This document shows positions 51,939-61,094 of a stretch of DNA of 64,000 bases, piece by piece. Below the pieces are notes generated by a model. It was not told where the DNA came from, did no database searches, and saw only the letters and a list, made by a program, of their open reading frames with translations. Positions within the stretch are counted from its first letter, which is position 1. Each line of letters opens with the position of its first letter. Source of the DNA: JAAZBW01 sp035647855 (GTDB lineage: Bacteria; Actinomycetota; Actinomycetes; Actinomycetales; Actinomycetaceae); assembly GCA_035647855.1 (NCBI GenBank), contig DASRMP010000039.1:1-64000 (forward strand), given 5' to 3'. Made by a program: the position numbers and the translations under genes.

Positions 51939-53138
51939 GTGACTTCCCTTCGCCTGTACACTGCGGAATCCGTGACCGAGGGTCACCCGGACAAGGTGTG
52001 CGATCTCATTTCGGATGCAATCCTCGATGCGCTCCTGAAGCAGGACCAGAACGCGCGCGTCGCCGTCGAAACGATGGTGACGACCGGGTTGGTGCACGTG
52101 ACCGGCGAGGTGACTACCACGGGGTACGCCGAGATCGCCCAGATTGTGCGCAGTCGCGTGAAGGCGATCGGTTACACCTCGTCGGACATCGGGTTCGACG
52201 GGGACTCGTGCGGCGTGGTGGTGTCCCTCGGAGGGCAGTCGCCGGACATTGCCGGGGGAGTGGACAAGTCCTGGGAGGCCCGGCACGGAGACGTCTACGA
52301 TCCGCTCGACGCCCAGGGAGCCGGGGACCAGGGCACGATGTTCGGCTACGCGACGCGCGAGACGCCGGTGATGATGCCGCTGCCGGCACTGCTGGCTCAC
52401 CGGCTTGCCGAGAGGCTCACCGGCGTGCGCCGTTCCGGTGAGTTTGCCGGCCTGCGGCCCGACGGAAAGACCCAGGTCACGATCGGCTACGACGGCGCGA
52501 CGCCCGTCTCCGTGGACACCGTGGTGCTCTCCACGCAGCACGAGCCGCAGGTGGACCTCGGGACTCTCTCGGAGGCCATGGCGGAACTGGTGATCCGCCC
52601 GGTGCTCGCCGAGCACGCCCCGAGCCTCGACGCGAACGCCGTCAGACTGTTCGTCAATCCTGCCGGACCCTTCGTCACCGGCGGTCCGATGGGTGACGCC
52701 GGTCTCACGGGACGCAAGATCATCGCGGACACCTACGGAGGGCAGGGTCGTCACGGAGGCGGCGCCTTCTCGGGCAAGGACCCGTCCAAGGTCGACAGGT
52801 CCGGCGCCTACGCGATGCGTTGGGTCGCCAAGAACGTGGTCGCGGCCGGGCTGGCCGACCGGTGCGAACTGCAGGTGGCCTACGGCATCGGCATCGCGCG
52901 CCCGGTGGGCCTCTACGTTGACACGTTCGGCACCGGCCGCGTCGACGACGCAAGGATCGAGGCCGCCATCCACGAGGTCTTCGACCTGCGGCCCGCCGCG
53001 ATCATCCGAGATCTCGGCCTGTTGCGGCCCATCTACACTCTGACGACCAACTACGGTCACTTCGGCCGCGAACTGCCCGAGTTCACATGGGAGCGCACGG
53101 ACCGCGCCGCCGATCTCGCGGCGGCCGCCGGAGTCTAG
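51939..53138 (+). CDS. metK: S-adenosylmethionine synthetase
   Basis: A 399-residue enzyme making S-adenosylmethionine from methionine and ATP. ESVTEGHPDKVCDLISDAILD (start), GAGDQGTMFGYAT and the P-loop-like GGAFSGKDPSKVDRSGAY are family signatures. IIADTYGGQGRHGGGAFSG binds phosphate. No SAM riboswitch is seen upstream. Three bases... the stop TAG directly abuts the priA ATG. Confidence 0.96.
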   Translation: MTSLRLYTAESVTEGHPDKVCDLISDAILDALLKQDQNARVAVETMVTTGLVHVTGEVTTTGYAEIAQIVRSRVKAIGYTSSDIGFDGDSCGVVVSLGGQSPDIAGGVDKSWEARHGDVYDPLDAQGAGDQGTMFGYATRETPVMMPLPALLAHRLAERLTGVRRSGEFAGLRPDGKTQVTIGYDGATPVSVDTVVLSTQHEPQVDLGTLSEAMAELVIRPVLAEHAPSLDANAVRLFVNPAGPFVTGGPMGDAGLTGRKIIADTYGGQGRHGGGAFSGKDPSKVDRSGAYAMRWVAKNVVAAGLADRCELQVAYGIGIARPVGLYVDTFGTGRVDDARIEAAIHEVFDLRPAAIIRDLGLLRPIYTLTTNYGHFGRELPEFTWERTDRAADLAAAAGV

Positions 53139-55091
53139 ATGAGCGATCAGCCCGCCCTCCCGGGACTCTCCGATGCCGGCGAGGACGGGCGAGCCCAGCG
53201 GAAGGCCCGGCCGCGGGGGCCCGTGGCCCGGGTGCTGCTGGACACCCCGGTGCCGCATCTTTCCCAGCCCTTCGACTACCTCATCCCCGAGGGCATGGAC
53301 GTCCGCCCGGGCGTGCGTGTGCAGGTCCGCCTCGCGGGCCGCGTCACGACGGCGTTCGTCACCGATGTCCTTCCGTCCTCCGACCACCCCGGCGAGTTGC
53401 GGCCGATCCAGCGGCTCGTCTCGACACTGGCGGTCCTCACGCCGGAGATCCTCGCTCTCGCGCGCGACGTCGCCCACGCCTACGCCGGCACCGTCTCCGA
53501 CGTGTTGCGCCTGGCCGTCCCGCCCCGGCACGCCACGGTGGAGCGCTCCGCAGAACTCGCCGAAGCCGAGGTCCCGAGTCCCGCCGTCGAGGACGACTGG
53601 GCGCGCTACACGGGCGGCCCCGCGTTCCTCCGCCACTTGGAGAACGGTGCGCCGGTTCGCGCGGTTTGGACGGCACTGCCGGGAGTCACCGGCAGCACCC
53701 GCCGCTGGGCCGAGGACCTGCGTGCGCCGGTGGCTGCCACCCTCCGCGGTGGGCGTCGCGTGCTCGTCATCGTGCCGACGGCGCGGGAGGTCGAGTCGGT
53801 CGCAGAGACACTCGCCGAACTCGCTCCCGTGACTTCCTACCTCGCCGATCTCGACGCCGCGCCACGCTATCGTGCGTTTCTGAAGATCCTCGGCGGCATG
53901 GCACCGATCACGGTGGGCACGCGCTCCGCCGCGTTCGCCCCCGTGCCGGAACTGGGCCTCGTCGTCGTGTGGGATCCCGACGACGACTCGCTCGCTGAGC
54001 GGCATGCGCCCTACCCGACGGCGTTCGGCGTCTCGGCGCTGCGGCGGGGCTGCGCGCTCCTCGTGGGATCGCTTTCGCGGCCGGTGGCGGCACAGCAACT
54101 GGTCGAGGACGGATGGGCGGTCCCGATCGCGGCGCCGCGGGACGTGGTGAGGGAGCGGGCGCCCCGGATCCACGCGCCAGAACCGGCCGACGTACACGGC
54201 GACACACGCCGGATTCCGTCAGCGGCCTTCAACCTCGTGCGGAAAGCTCTCGAGCGGGGACCGGTTCTCGTGCACGTGCCTCGCGCCGGCTACCTGCGCT
54301 CGGTGCGATGCGCGGCCTGCGGCGCCCGGGTACGGTGCCGGCACTGCGCCGGTCCGCTCGGGCTCACTCCACGCGGCGGTGCGGCCTGCCACTGGTGCGG
54401 TCGCACGCAGCAGGTCTCATGCCCCGAGTGCGGCTCCACTCGTCTCGCTGCCTACGCGGTGGGCTCCGAGCGGACCACCGATGAACTCGGGCGGGCATTC
54501 CCGGGCGTGCCGGTGACGCTGTCGAACGCGCGCGTGGGAGTCACCCATGCCATCGGGAGCGAGGCACGGCTCGTAATCGCGACACCAGGAGCCGAGCCCG
54601 TGGCGGAGGGCGGGTACGCGGCGGCGCTCGTGCTCGACGCCGCGGTGGCGACTGCGCGACCCGAACTGTCCGCCTCCGCCGAAGCCCTCGATCGGTGGCT
54701 CGCCGCGCTCTCCCTGGTGCGTCCGGCACCGGACGGTGGCGTGGCCATGATCCTCGGAGAACCGGATCCCGGCGTCTCGCAGGCGTGCGTCCGGTGGGAC
54801 CCGGCCTCGTGGGCGCGGCGTGAACTCGCCGAGAGGGAGGAACTGCACTTCCCGCCGGCCTGGAGAGTCGCGCGCGTTCAGGGAAGCGCGGCGGCGCTCC
54901 GTGACGTCGGCCGGGATCTTGCGGAACGGATCGAGGCCGAGGCACTGGGACCGAGCGGCGATACCCTGATACTGCGGGTGCAACGCGGGCGCGGCCGTCA
55001 ACTCACGGAAGCCCTTCGCGACGTCCAGGCGGAACGCAGCGCACACAAGGAGGAACCCACACGTGTCCACATCGACCCCGGCGACCTGTGA
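53139..55091 (+). CDS. priA: probable primosomal protein N' (helicase-less PriA)
   Basis: A 650-residue PriA-like protein. The N-terminal DNA-binding domain (VLLDTPVPHLSQPFDYLIPEGM) and the zinc cluster (CAACGARVRCRHC ... CHWCG ... CPECG) are present. The helicase core is degenerate: there is no GxGKT Walker A, and the DEAH position reads VVWDPDDDSLAERHAPY. This is the normal actinobacterial form, thought to have lost ATP-driven helicase activity. The ATG directly follows the metK stop, and the C terminus overlaps the HAD gene. Confidence 0.9.
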   Translation: MSDQPALPGLSDAGEDGRAQRKARPRGPVARVLLDTPVPHLSQPFDYLIPEGMDVRPGVRVQVRLAGRVTTAFVTDVLPSSDHPGELRPIQRLVSTLAVLTPEILALARDVAHAYAGTVSDVLRLAVPPRHATVERSAELAEAEVPSPAVEDDWARYTGGPAFLRHLENGAPVRAVWTALPGVTGSTRRWAEDLRAPVAATLRGGRRVLVIVPTAREVESVAETLAELAPVTSYLADLDAAPRYRAFLKILGGMAPITVGTRSAAFAPVPELGLVVVWDPDDDSLAERHAPYPTAFGVSALRRGCALLVGSLSRPVAAQQLVEDGWAVPIAAPRDVVRERAPRIHAPEPADVHGDTRRIPSAAFNLVRKALERGPVLVHVPRAGYLRSVRCAACGARVRCRHCAGPLGLTPRGGAACHWCGRTQQVSCPECGSTRLAAYAVGSERTTDELGRAFPGVPVTLSNARVGVTHAIGSEARLVIATPGAEPVAEGGYAAALVLDAAVATARPELSASAEALDRWLAALSLVRPAPDGGVAMILGEPDPGVSQACVRWDPASWARRELAEREELHFPPAWRVARVQGSAAALRDVGRDLAERIEAEALGPSGDTLILRVQRGRGRQLTEALRDVQAERSAHKEEPTRVHIDPGDL

Positions 55092-55740
55092 AAGACCTCC
55101 CGGTCACGCGGAGGTCGTGGTGTGGGACTTCGGCAACGTTCTCGTGCGCTGGGACCCGGCGGAGGCGGTTGCCGACCGCTGGAGCCGCACCGAGTTTGCG
55201 GACCTTGCTGCCCGCGCCAACTTCGTGCTGTTGAACGATCGTATGGACAGCGGGCTGCCGAACGAGGAACTCGTTGAGGAACTGCACGCACGCGATCCCG
55301 AGGCCGCCGAGATGTGGCGCCACTACGTGGCGAACGTACCCGCGTCCCTGTTCCGGGACATCGCGGGAACAGCCGAACTGGTCGATGAGCTTGCCGATGC
55401 GGGAGTCCCGCAATACGGGCTCACCAACTGGGGCGCGGCCATCGCACCGGGTATCCGGGAGCTCGTTCCGGGTGCACGGCGGCTGCAGGGCGCGGTGGTC
55501 TCGGGGCTGGTCGGGCACGTCAAGCCTGGCCGCGAGATCTTCGGCGTCCTGATCGAGCGCTTCGGACTCGATCCGTCCCGCACACTCTTCATCGACGACC
55601 GGGATGAGAACACCGCTGTCGCCGGCGAACTCGGATTCCTGACGCACACCTTCGACACGCCCGGCGGCGCCGGAGAGCTGCGGACGCACATGGCCCGTCT
55701 CGGGCTGCCCGTCGCGGCCACCGATCCGGCCCGGGACTAG
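55063..55740 (+). CDS. HAD family hydrolase (YihX-like)
   Basis: A 225-residue haloacid dehalogenase-fold phosphatase. Motif I is VVVWDFGNVLVRWDP (Asp22), where the second Asp of DxD is absent as in YihX/epoxide-hydrolase-N-like members. YGLTNWG is motif II, GHVKPGREIF holds the motif III Lys, and LFIDDRDENTAVAGELG is motif IV. The substrate may be a sugar phosphate such as glucose-1-phosphate (family inference). GTG at 55063 overlaps priA by 29 bases and has AAGGAGG upstream. Confidence 0.82.
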   Translation: MSTSTPATCERPPGHAEVVVWDFGNVLVRWDPAEAVADRWSRTEFADLAARANFVLLNDRMDSGLPNEELVEELHARDPEAAEMWRHYVANVPASLFRDIAGTAELVDELADAGVPQYGLTNWGAAIAPGIRELVPGARRLQGAVVSGLVGHVKPGREIFGVLIERFGLDPSRTLFIDDRDENTAVAGELGFLTHTFDTPGGAGELRTHMARLGLPVAATDPARD

Positions 55741-55751
55741 GATCGGTGCCC

Positions 55752-56684
55752 ATGCGCCTGCTCTTCGCCGGAACACCGGAACCCGCCGTCCCGTCGCTTG
55801 AGGCACTTCTGGCGAGCGGACACGAGGTGGTCGGCGTCATCACCCGGCCCGACGCCCGCAAAGGGCGCGGCCGCAGCCTCCATCGTTCCGAAGTCGGGGA
55901 GGCGGCGGATCACGCCGGCATCCCCGTGCTCACGCCGCGCACGCTTCGCGACCCGGCCGCCCACGCGGAGATCACCGCCCTCGGAGCCGACGCCGCAGCC
56001 GTCGTCGCGTACGGCAACCTGATCCCGCCGGCGCTGTTGGAGGCGTTTCCGTGGGTGAACCTGCACTTCTCGCTGCTTCCGCGCTGGCGTGGCGCCGCAC
56101 CGGTCCAGCGCGCGATCGCGGCCGGCGACGTCGAGACCGGTGCGTGCGCGTTCCTCCTCGAGGAGGGGCTCGACACCGGGCCGGTACTCGCGCGCATGAC
56201 GCGTCCCATCGGGGACCGCGAGACCGCCGGCGATGTCCTCGGCGATCTCTCCGTCCGGGGCGCCTCGCTCCTGGTGGCCGCGATGGACTTGCTCGCGGAC
56301 GGTTCCGCGCGCCCCGAACCCCAATCCGACGACGGTGTCACCCTGGCCCCGAAGGTCGAGGTCGCGGAGGCGCGCGTGGACTGGGCCGCTCCGTCCACTG
56401 AGATCGACCGGCGCGTACGGGCATTCACGCCGGAACCCGGGAGCTGGACGCGGCTCACGGACGGCACACGAGTCAAGATCGGGCCACTGTTCCCCGGCGA
56501 GAGCCCGGGGCCGCCGCCGGGCGAGATGCTGGTGGAGAAGAACCGGGTACTTGTCGGTACCGGTTCGGGAACGGTCAGACTCGGTGATGTCGCGCCCGCC
56601 GGGAAGAACTGGATGGACGCCGCCGCATGGAGTCGCGGGCTGCGCGGGGAATTCTCGTTCGAGATCGATGGGAGAGGGCAGTGA
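55752..56684 (+). CDS. fmt: methionyl-tRNA formyltransferase
   Basis: A 310-residue enzyme formylating initiator Met-tRNA with 10-formyl-THF. MRLLFAGTPEPAVPSLEALL, VVAYGNLIPPALLE, NLHFSLLPRWRGAAPVQRAI (catalytic Asn/His region) and EEGLDTGPVLA are family motifs. The C-terminal OB-type domain starts near RAFTPEPGSWTRL. ATG at 55752 is preferred over GTG at 55746, which is too close to the TAGGAT box (55738-55743). The stop overlaps rsmB (GTGA). Confidence 0.95.
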   Translation: MRLLFAGTPEPAVPSLEALLASGHEVVGVITRPDARKGRGRSLHRSEVGEAADHAGIPVLTPRTLRDPAAHAEITALGADAAAVVAYGNLIPPALLEAFPWVNLHFSLLPRWRGAAPVQRAIAAGDVETGACAFLLEEGLDTGPVLARMTRPIGDRETAGDVLGDLSVRGASLLVAAMDLLADGSARPEPQSDDGVTLAPKVEVAEARVDWAAPSTEIDRRVRAFTPEPGSWTRLTDGTRVKIGPLFPGESPGPPPGEMLVEKNRVLVGTGSGTVRLGDVAPAGKNWMDAAAWSRGLRGEFSFEIDGRGQ

Positions 56685-58096
56685 ACGAGCGGAGTGGCGG
56701 AGAACGCCGCGGCCGAGACCGGCACCGCCGGCCAATTGCGGACCTGCCGCGGCTGACCGCGCACAAGGTGCTCTCCGCCGTCGAGACCGACGGCGCCTAC
56801 GCGAACCTCGCGCTGCCGCACGCCCTCGCAGACGCGGGGCTGCACGGGCGCGACAGCGCCTTCGTGACGGAAATCGTCTACGGCACCCTGCGGTTCCAGC
56901 GCCGCTACGACGCCATGATCCGGCGTGGCCTGGAGGGGCGAAGCGTCGGCTCGCTCCAGCCGGCGTTGCGAATCGCGCTGCGCATGGGGGCGCACCAGTT
57001 GCACGCGATGCGGATCCCGGAGAGGGCCGCGGTCTACGAGACCGTCAACATGGTGAAGGTCGTCGCCGGGCATGCGCCTGTCGCGCTCGCCAACGCCGTG
57101 CTGCGCAAGACCGCGGCACGGAGCTTCGACGAATGGCACGAGATCATCGAGGGCCAGGACGGGATGGCCGCGTGGGAGTCGCACCCGGACTGGGTCGTCT
57201 CGGCGTTCCGGCAGGCTCTCACACTCGAGGGGCGCCGGGATGAACTCCGTGAACTCCTCCAGAGGAACAACACCGCCGGTCCCGTCACACTCGTCGCACG
57301 CCCTGGCCTGATCGACCCCGGCGAACTCCTCCGAGACATCCCCGAGGCCGAACGTACGCCGTACTCTCCGGTCGGTCTGTGGCTGCGCGGCGGCGCGCCC
57401 GGCGACATCCCGGCCGTTCGCTCCGGTCATGCGGGCGTCCAGGACGAAGGCTCACAGCTCATGGCCTACCTGCTCGCGGACGCTCCCCTCGACGGCAGCG
57501 ATGCGCGCTGGCTCGATATGACGGCGGGGCCAGGCGGCAAGGCGGCGCTGCTCGGAGCGCTGGCCCGGCAGCGGGGCGCGCATCTCCTCGCAAACGAACT
57601 GCAGGAACACCGAACGGAGCTGGTACGGCGGGCCGTGCGGCCGCTCGGGAACACGGTCGAGGTCGTCACCGGGGACGGGCGCGACATCGGCCGCGCGGCC
57701 CCCGGACGATTCGACCGCATTCTCCTCGATGCGCCGTGTACCGGCCTCGGTTCGCTGCGGCGCCGCCCGGAATCACGGTGGCGCCGGACCGAGGGCGATC
57801 TCCACGACCTCACCCTCCTGCAGCGCCAACTTCTCGACTCGTCGATCGACGCGCTCCGCCCGGGCGGCGTGCTCGCCTACGTGACGTGTTCCCCTCATCT
57901 CGCCGAGACCGTCTCCCAGGTTTCCGCAGTGCTGCGCCGGGGAGTTTCCCTTCTGGACGCTCCGGAGGTGCTGGCTCGATTCGGAGTGCCGCGCCGTGGC
58001 CGGGCCGCCCACCCGCTCCCTCAGACCGCACAGCTGTGGCCGCACGAACATGGCACAGATGCGATGTTCGGAGCACTGCTCCGAAAAGACTCCTGA
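56681..58096 (+). CDS. rsmB: 16S rRNA (cytosine-967-C5) methyltransferase RsmB
   Basis: A 471-residue RNA methyltransferase. The N-terminal NusB-like domain begins LPRLTAHKVLSAVETDGAYANLAL. The catalytic domain has WLDMTAGPGGKAALLGAL (SAM), DAPCTGLGSLRRRPESRWRR and the nucleophile Cys in AYVTCSPHLAET. The GTG at 56681 overlaps fmt; a longer frame from 56627 lies inside fmt. Conserved fmt-rsmB-rpe order. Confidence 0.94.
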   Translation: MNERSGGERRGRDRHRRPIADLPRLTAHKVLSAVETDGAYANLALPHALADAGLHGRDSAFVTEIVYGTLRFQRRYDAMIRRGLEGRSVGSLQPALRIALRMGAHQLHAMRIPERAAVYETVNMVKVVAGHAPVALANAVLRKTAARSFDEWHEIIEGQDGMAAWESHPDWVVSAFRQALTLEGRRDELRELLQRNNTAGPVTLVARPGLIDPGELLRDIPEAERTPYSPVGLWLRGGAPGDIPAVRSGHAGVQDEGSQLMAYLLADAPLDGSDARWLDMTAGPGGKAALLGALARQRGAHLLANELQEHRTELVRRAVRPLGNTVEVVTGDGRDIGRAAPGRFDRILLDAPCTGLGSLRRRPESRWRRTEGDLHDLTLLQRQLLDSSIDALRPGGVLAYVTCSPHLAETVSQVSAVLRRGVSLLDAPEVLARFGVPRRGRAAHPLPQTAQLWPHEHGTDAMFGALLRKDS

Positions 58097-58100
58097 CCGC

Positions 58101-58106
58101 TAGGCT
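58101..58106 (+). promoter_or_regulatory. -10 box of rpe (leaderless)
   Basis: TAGGCT, seven bases, then the GTG start at 58114. No ribosome binding site. Confidence 0.45.
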
Positions 58107-58113
58107 CGACGGC

Positions 58114-58779
58114 GTGGACACCCTCATTTCTCCTTCGATTCTGACCGCCGATGTCTCCGACCTCAAGGGGGAGCTCGAGAAGATCAACAACGCGGACTAC
58201 GCGCACGTGGACGTGATGGACAACCACTTCGTCCCGAACCTCACGTGGGGCCTGCCGGTGGTGCAGCGCATCGTGGAGCGCAACATCCTCCCTGTCGATG
58301 CACACCTCATGATCGCTGACCCGGACCGCTGGGCTCCCGGTTACGCGGACGCCGGCTGCGCATCGGTGACGTTTCACGTCGAGGCCGCGACCGCGCCGGT
58401 CCGCCTCGCGCGCGAGATCCGTGCGCTCGGATCCCGCGTGGCGCTCGGCCTGCGGCCGGCCACGGACATCACGCCCTACATCGACCTGCTCCCCGAGTTC
58501 GACATGATCCTCGTGATGACGGTCGAGCCGGGATTCGGCGGCCAGTCCTTCCTCGATTCGATGATGCCCAAGGTCCGCCGAACCCGTGAAGCGATCAGCC
58601 GGGCCGGGCTCGACATGTGGATTCAGGTGGACGGTGGTGTTTCGCAGAAGACCATCGAGATGGCTGCCGAGGCCGGCGCCAACAACTTCGTGGCGGGGTC
58701 CGCCGTCTTCAACGCCGAGGACGCCGCGGCCGAGATCACGAAGCTCCGCGAGCTCGCCCAGGCGCACCCCGCGCACTAG
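58114..58779 (+). CDS. rpe: ribulose-phosphate 3-epimerase
   Basis: A 221-residue TIM-barrel epimerase interconverting ribulose-5-phosphate and xylulose-5-phosphate. ISPSILTADVSDLKGE, the metal site HVDVMDNHFVPNLTWG, VDAHLMI, VMTVEPGFGGQSF (metal-binding Asp/Glu region) and QVDGGVSQKTIEMAAEAGAN are intact. It complements the tkt-tal genes elsewhere in the window. GTG start set by the leaderless box. Confidence 0.95.
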   Translation: MDTLISPSILTADVSDLKGELEKINNADYAHVDVMDNHFVPNLTWGLPVVQRIVERNILPVDAHLMIADPDRWAPGYADAGCASVTFHVEAATAPVRLAREIRALGSRVALGLRPATDITPYIDLLPEFDMILVMTVEPGFGGQSFLDSMMPKVRRTREAISRAGLDMWIQVDGGVSQKTIEMAAEAGANNFVAGSAVFNAEDAAAEITKLRELAQAHPAH

Positions 58780-58799
58780 GGGCGCCACGCCGGCTGGCC

Positions 58800-58805
58800 T
58801 ATACT
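58800..58805 (+). promoter_or_regulatory. -10 box for the riboswitch transcript
   Basis: TATACT immediately upstream of the FMN riboswitch; transcription would start near 58811-58812. Confidence 0.55.
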
Positions 58806-58810
58806 GGTGA

Positions 58811-58936
58811 GCAGTCTCCGGGGTCGGTGAAACTCCGAACCGGCGGTGAAAGCCCGCGACCCGCACCAACGTGCGGCTGACTTGGTGGAATTCCAGGGCC
58901 GACGGTCAAAGTCCGGATGGGAGGAGGCAAGACTGC
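58811..58936 (+). ncRNA. FMN riboswitch (RFN element)
   Basis: The conserved RFN core is clear: CTCCGGGG near the start, GGTGAAACTCCGAACCGGCGGT, AAAGCCCGCGAC, and GCCGACGGTCAAAGTCCGGATGGGAGGAGG. The closing helix P1 pairs GCAGTCT (58811-58817) perfectly with AGACTGC (58930-58936). It binds FMN and normally represses flavin synthesis or uptake genes. Here it precedes a transporter. Downstream, CACCT (58959-58963) can pair with the AGGTG of the ribosome binding site (58984-58988), a possible translational switch. Confidence 0.95.
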
Positions 58937-58991
58937 GTTCGCGCGAGCGGACGCGGGCCACCTGTGCACCCCGGAGCGGCCGGAGGTGAAC

Positions 58992-59822
58992 GTGGCGACC
59001 AGCTTCCCCGACCTGCGCGCGCTCAGCCGCCGCGCAGTGCCTGCGCCGCGCCCCACCGGCGAAGCCCCCTCGGAACCGTCCTCGCGACGCGTGCTGCTGC
59101 CTTTGGCGGCCGGCATCGCGCTCCTGGTGGTCTGGGAGTTGGCGTGCCGCACCGGCCGCATCGACCCGTTCTTCCTGCCCGCCCCGAGCGCGATCATGGC
59201 GCGCCTCGTCAACGATCTCCTCACGACGCCGCTGCCGAGATTCCTCGCCACCACGGTTCTCGAGGCCGTCGGAGGTGCGGCTCTCGCAATCGTCGTCGCC
59301 CTGCCGCTCGGCTACTTCGTGGCGAAGTCGCGCACCGCCGCCCGCATCATCGAGCCCTACGCGGCCGCGTCACAGGCAATCCCCGCCATCGCAATCGCAC
59401 CACTGCTGGTGCTCTGGATCGGCCGTGGCTTCATGCCCATCGTCGTGCTGTGTGCGCTCATGGTGTTCTTCCCCATGATGCTCGGAACCACGCTCGGTCT
59501 ACGGCTGATCCCGCAGGACTACACGGACGCCGCGCGCCTCGACGGCGCCGGATCCCGCCAACTGCTCCGCCATATCGAGTTCCCGCTCGCCCTCCCGAGC
59601 CTGCTCACCGGCATGCGGAACGGGCTGACGCTCGCGTTCACGGGAGCCATCGTCGGCGAGTTCACCATGGGCGGGCGCGGCCTCGGCATGGCGCTCGACA
59701 TGCACCGTCGCAACGGGGACACCACTGCACTCTTCGCGACCCTCGTCCTCCTGGCGACGTTCGCGATGGGAACCTACGGCCTTATGAGACTGATCGAGAG
59801 AAGGGTTGAGGCTCAACTATGA
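58992..59822 (+). CDS. ribX: ABC transporter permease under FMN riboswitch (RibX-like)
   Basis: A 276-residue binding-protein-dependent permease of the SsuC/ThiX type, with about six membrane helices and the EAA loop region QDYTDAARLDGAGSRQLLRHIEFPLALPSLLTGMRNGLTLAF. The FMN riboswitch directly upstream makes riboflavin or another flavin the best substrate guess, matching the RibXY transporter described by riboswitch context. The GTG at 58992 has GGAGG upstream; the frame's first ATG lies inside the riboswitch and is not a start. No ATPase gene is adjacent. It overlaps the lipoprotein gene by four bases. Confidence 0.82.
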   Translation: MATSFPDLRALSRRAVPAPRPTGEAPSEPSSRRVLLPLAAGIALLVVWELACRTGRIDPFFLPAPSAIMARLVNDLLTTPLPRFLATTVLEAVGGAALAIVVALPLGYFVAKSRTAARIIEPYAAASQAIPAIAIAPLLVLWIGRGFMPIVVLCALMVFFPMMLGTTLGLRLIPQDYTDAARLDGAGSRQLLRHIEFPLALPSLLTGMRNGLTLAFTGAIVGEFTMGGRGLGMALDMHRRNGDTTALFATLVLLATFAMGTYGLMRLIERRVEAQL

Positions 59823-60811
59823 GGAAACGAATCGGACTGGCAGCCCTGGCGGCGGCGCTCACGGCTGCCGCACTCACCGGCTGCGGCGGCAGCGGTACAA
59901 GCGGTGATGAACTGGTGGTGGGACTCACCTACATCCCGGACATCCAGTTCGCCCCCTGGTACATCGCCGAGGCGAACGGCCACTTCGAGCGCGAGGGTCT
60001 GGACGTCCGTCTCCAGCACCACGGCTCGTCCGAGACGCTGTTCGGGGCCATCGAGGCCGGGGACGAGGACGTCATCATCGCCGGTTCCGACGAGATGCTG
60101 CAGGCCCGCGCGGCCGGCACGCCGCTGGTCACGTTCGGCGTCGTCTACCAGGAATACCCGGTCGTCGTGATCGTGAACGAGGACTCCGGCATCCACTCGA
60201 TCGCGGACCTCGAGGGCACCCGCGTGGGCCTGCCCGGGCCGTTCGGCGAGAACTGGTTCGCGCTGCTGGCACTCATGCAGAACGAGGGCCTCACCGAGGA
60301 CCACCTCACCATCGAGTACATCGGGTACACGCAGCAGGCGAGCATGGTCGGGGGAGACGTGGACGCGGTGGTCGGATTTTCGAACAACGACCTCGTCACT
60401 TTCGGATTCGCAGGAATCCCGGTGCGCGCCATCGAGACGGGTGACCTCCCGCTGGTCGGCATCGGCCAAGGGGCCACGGACGAGACGATCGCACAGCGCT
60501 CCGACGATCTCGCCGCCTTCAACCGCGCGGTCAGTGCCGCGATCCAGGACATCAAGGCCGATCCGGAGGGCGCCGTCGCGACGGCGTTCGAGAGCGTTGA
60601 CGAACTCGCCGTCTCGGGCGACCGTGACGCGGCCCTCACCATCCTCAACGCGACGATCCCGCTCTACGGCGACGGTTCGCTCTCCGTCGACGCGGACCGG
60701 TGGCCGCCGATGTACGAGTTCATGGTGGACGCAGGACTGGCGGAGCCGGGACTGGACCCAGCCCTCGCGGTGACCTCCGAACTGACTACCGGAAGCCGGC
60801 CGCCCAACTGA
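59819..60811 (+). CDS. ribY: ABC transporter substrate-binding lipoprotein (RibY-like)
   Basis: A 330-residue NMT1/ThiY-type binding protein. A signal peptide with the lipobox LTGC (Cys21) anchors it outside the membrane. The fold is shown by LVVGLTYIPDIQFAPWYIAEANGHFEREGLDVRL and IADLEGTRVGLPGPFGENW. With the preceding permease and FMN riboswitch it is expected to bind riboflavin or a related flavin. The ligand is inferred from control, not from binding residues. Confidence 0.82.
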   Translation: MRKRIGLAALAAALTAAALTGCGGSGTSGDELVVGLTYIPDIQFAPWYIAEANGHFEREGLDVRLQHHGSSETLFGAIEAGDEDVIIAGSDEMLQARAAGTPLVTFGVVYQEYPVVVIVNEDSGIHSIADLEGTRVGLPGPFGENWFALLALMQNEGLTEDHLTIEYIGYTQQASMVGGDVDAVVGFSNNDLVTFGFAGIPVRAIETGDLPLVGIGQGATDETIAQRSDDLAAFNRAVSAAIQDIKADPEGAVATAFESVDELAVSGDRDAALTILNATIPLYGDGSLSVDADRWPPMYEFMVDAGLAEPGLDPALAVTSELTTGSRPPN

Positions 60812-60818
60812 GACCGGT

Positions 60819-60824
60819 TAGGCT
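60819..60824 (+). promoter_or_regulatory. -10 box of hisE (leaderless)
   Basis: TAGGCT, six bases (TGCGCC), then the GTG start at 60831. Confidence 0.5.
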
Positions 60825-60830
60825 TGCGCC

Positions 60831-61094
60831 GTGAAATCGTTCGATGACCTGTACGCGGAACTGACGGCGAAGGCCGCCAGCCAGGATCCCGAGTCCGGGA
60901 CGGTCCGGCTCCTGAATAGGGGCATCCACGAGATCGGCAAGAAGATCGTCGAGGAGGCCGCCGAGGTGTGGATGGCCGCCGAGCACGAGTCCGATTCCGC
61001 AGTGGCAGAGGAGATCAGCCAACTGCTGTACCACGCGCAGGTGATGATGCTCGCCCGCGGAATCACTCTCGACGACGTCTACCGGAGGCTCTGA
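60831..61094 (+). CDS. hisE: phosphoribosyl-ATP pyrophosphatase
   Basis: An 87-residue HisE, second step of histidine synthesis. The MazG-like α-helical fold is shown by the metal motif KKIVEEAAEVWMAAEHE and EEISQLLYHAQVMMLARGI. Size fits the stand-alone enzyme. It is directly followed by hisG with no gap, the conserved actinobacterial pair. Confidence 0.94.
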   Translation: MKSFDDLYAELTAKAASQDPESGTVRLLNRGIHEIGKKIVEEAAEVWMAAEHESDSAVAEEISQLLYHAQVMMLARGITLDDVYRRL

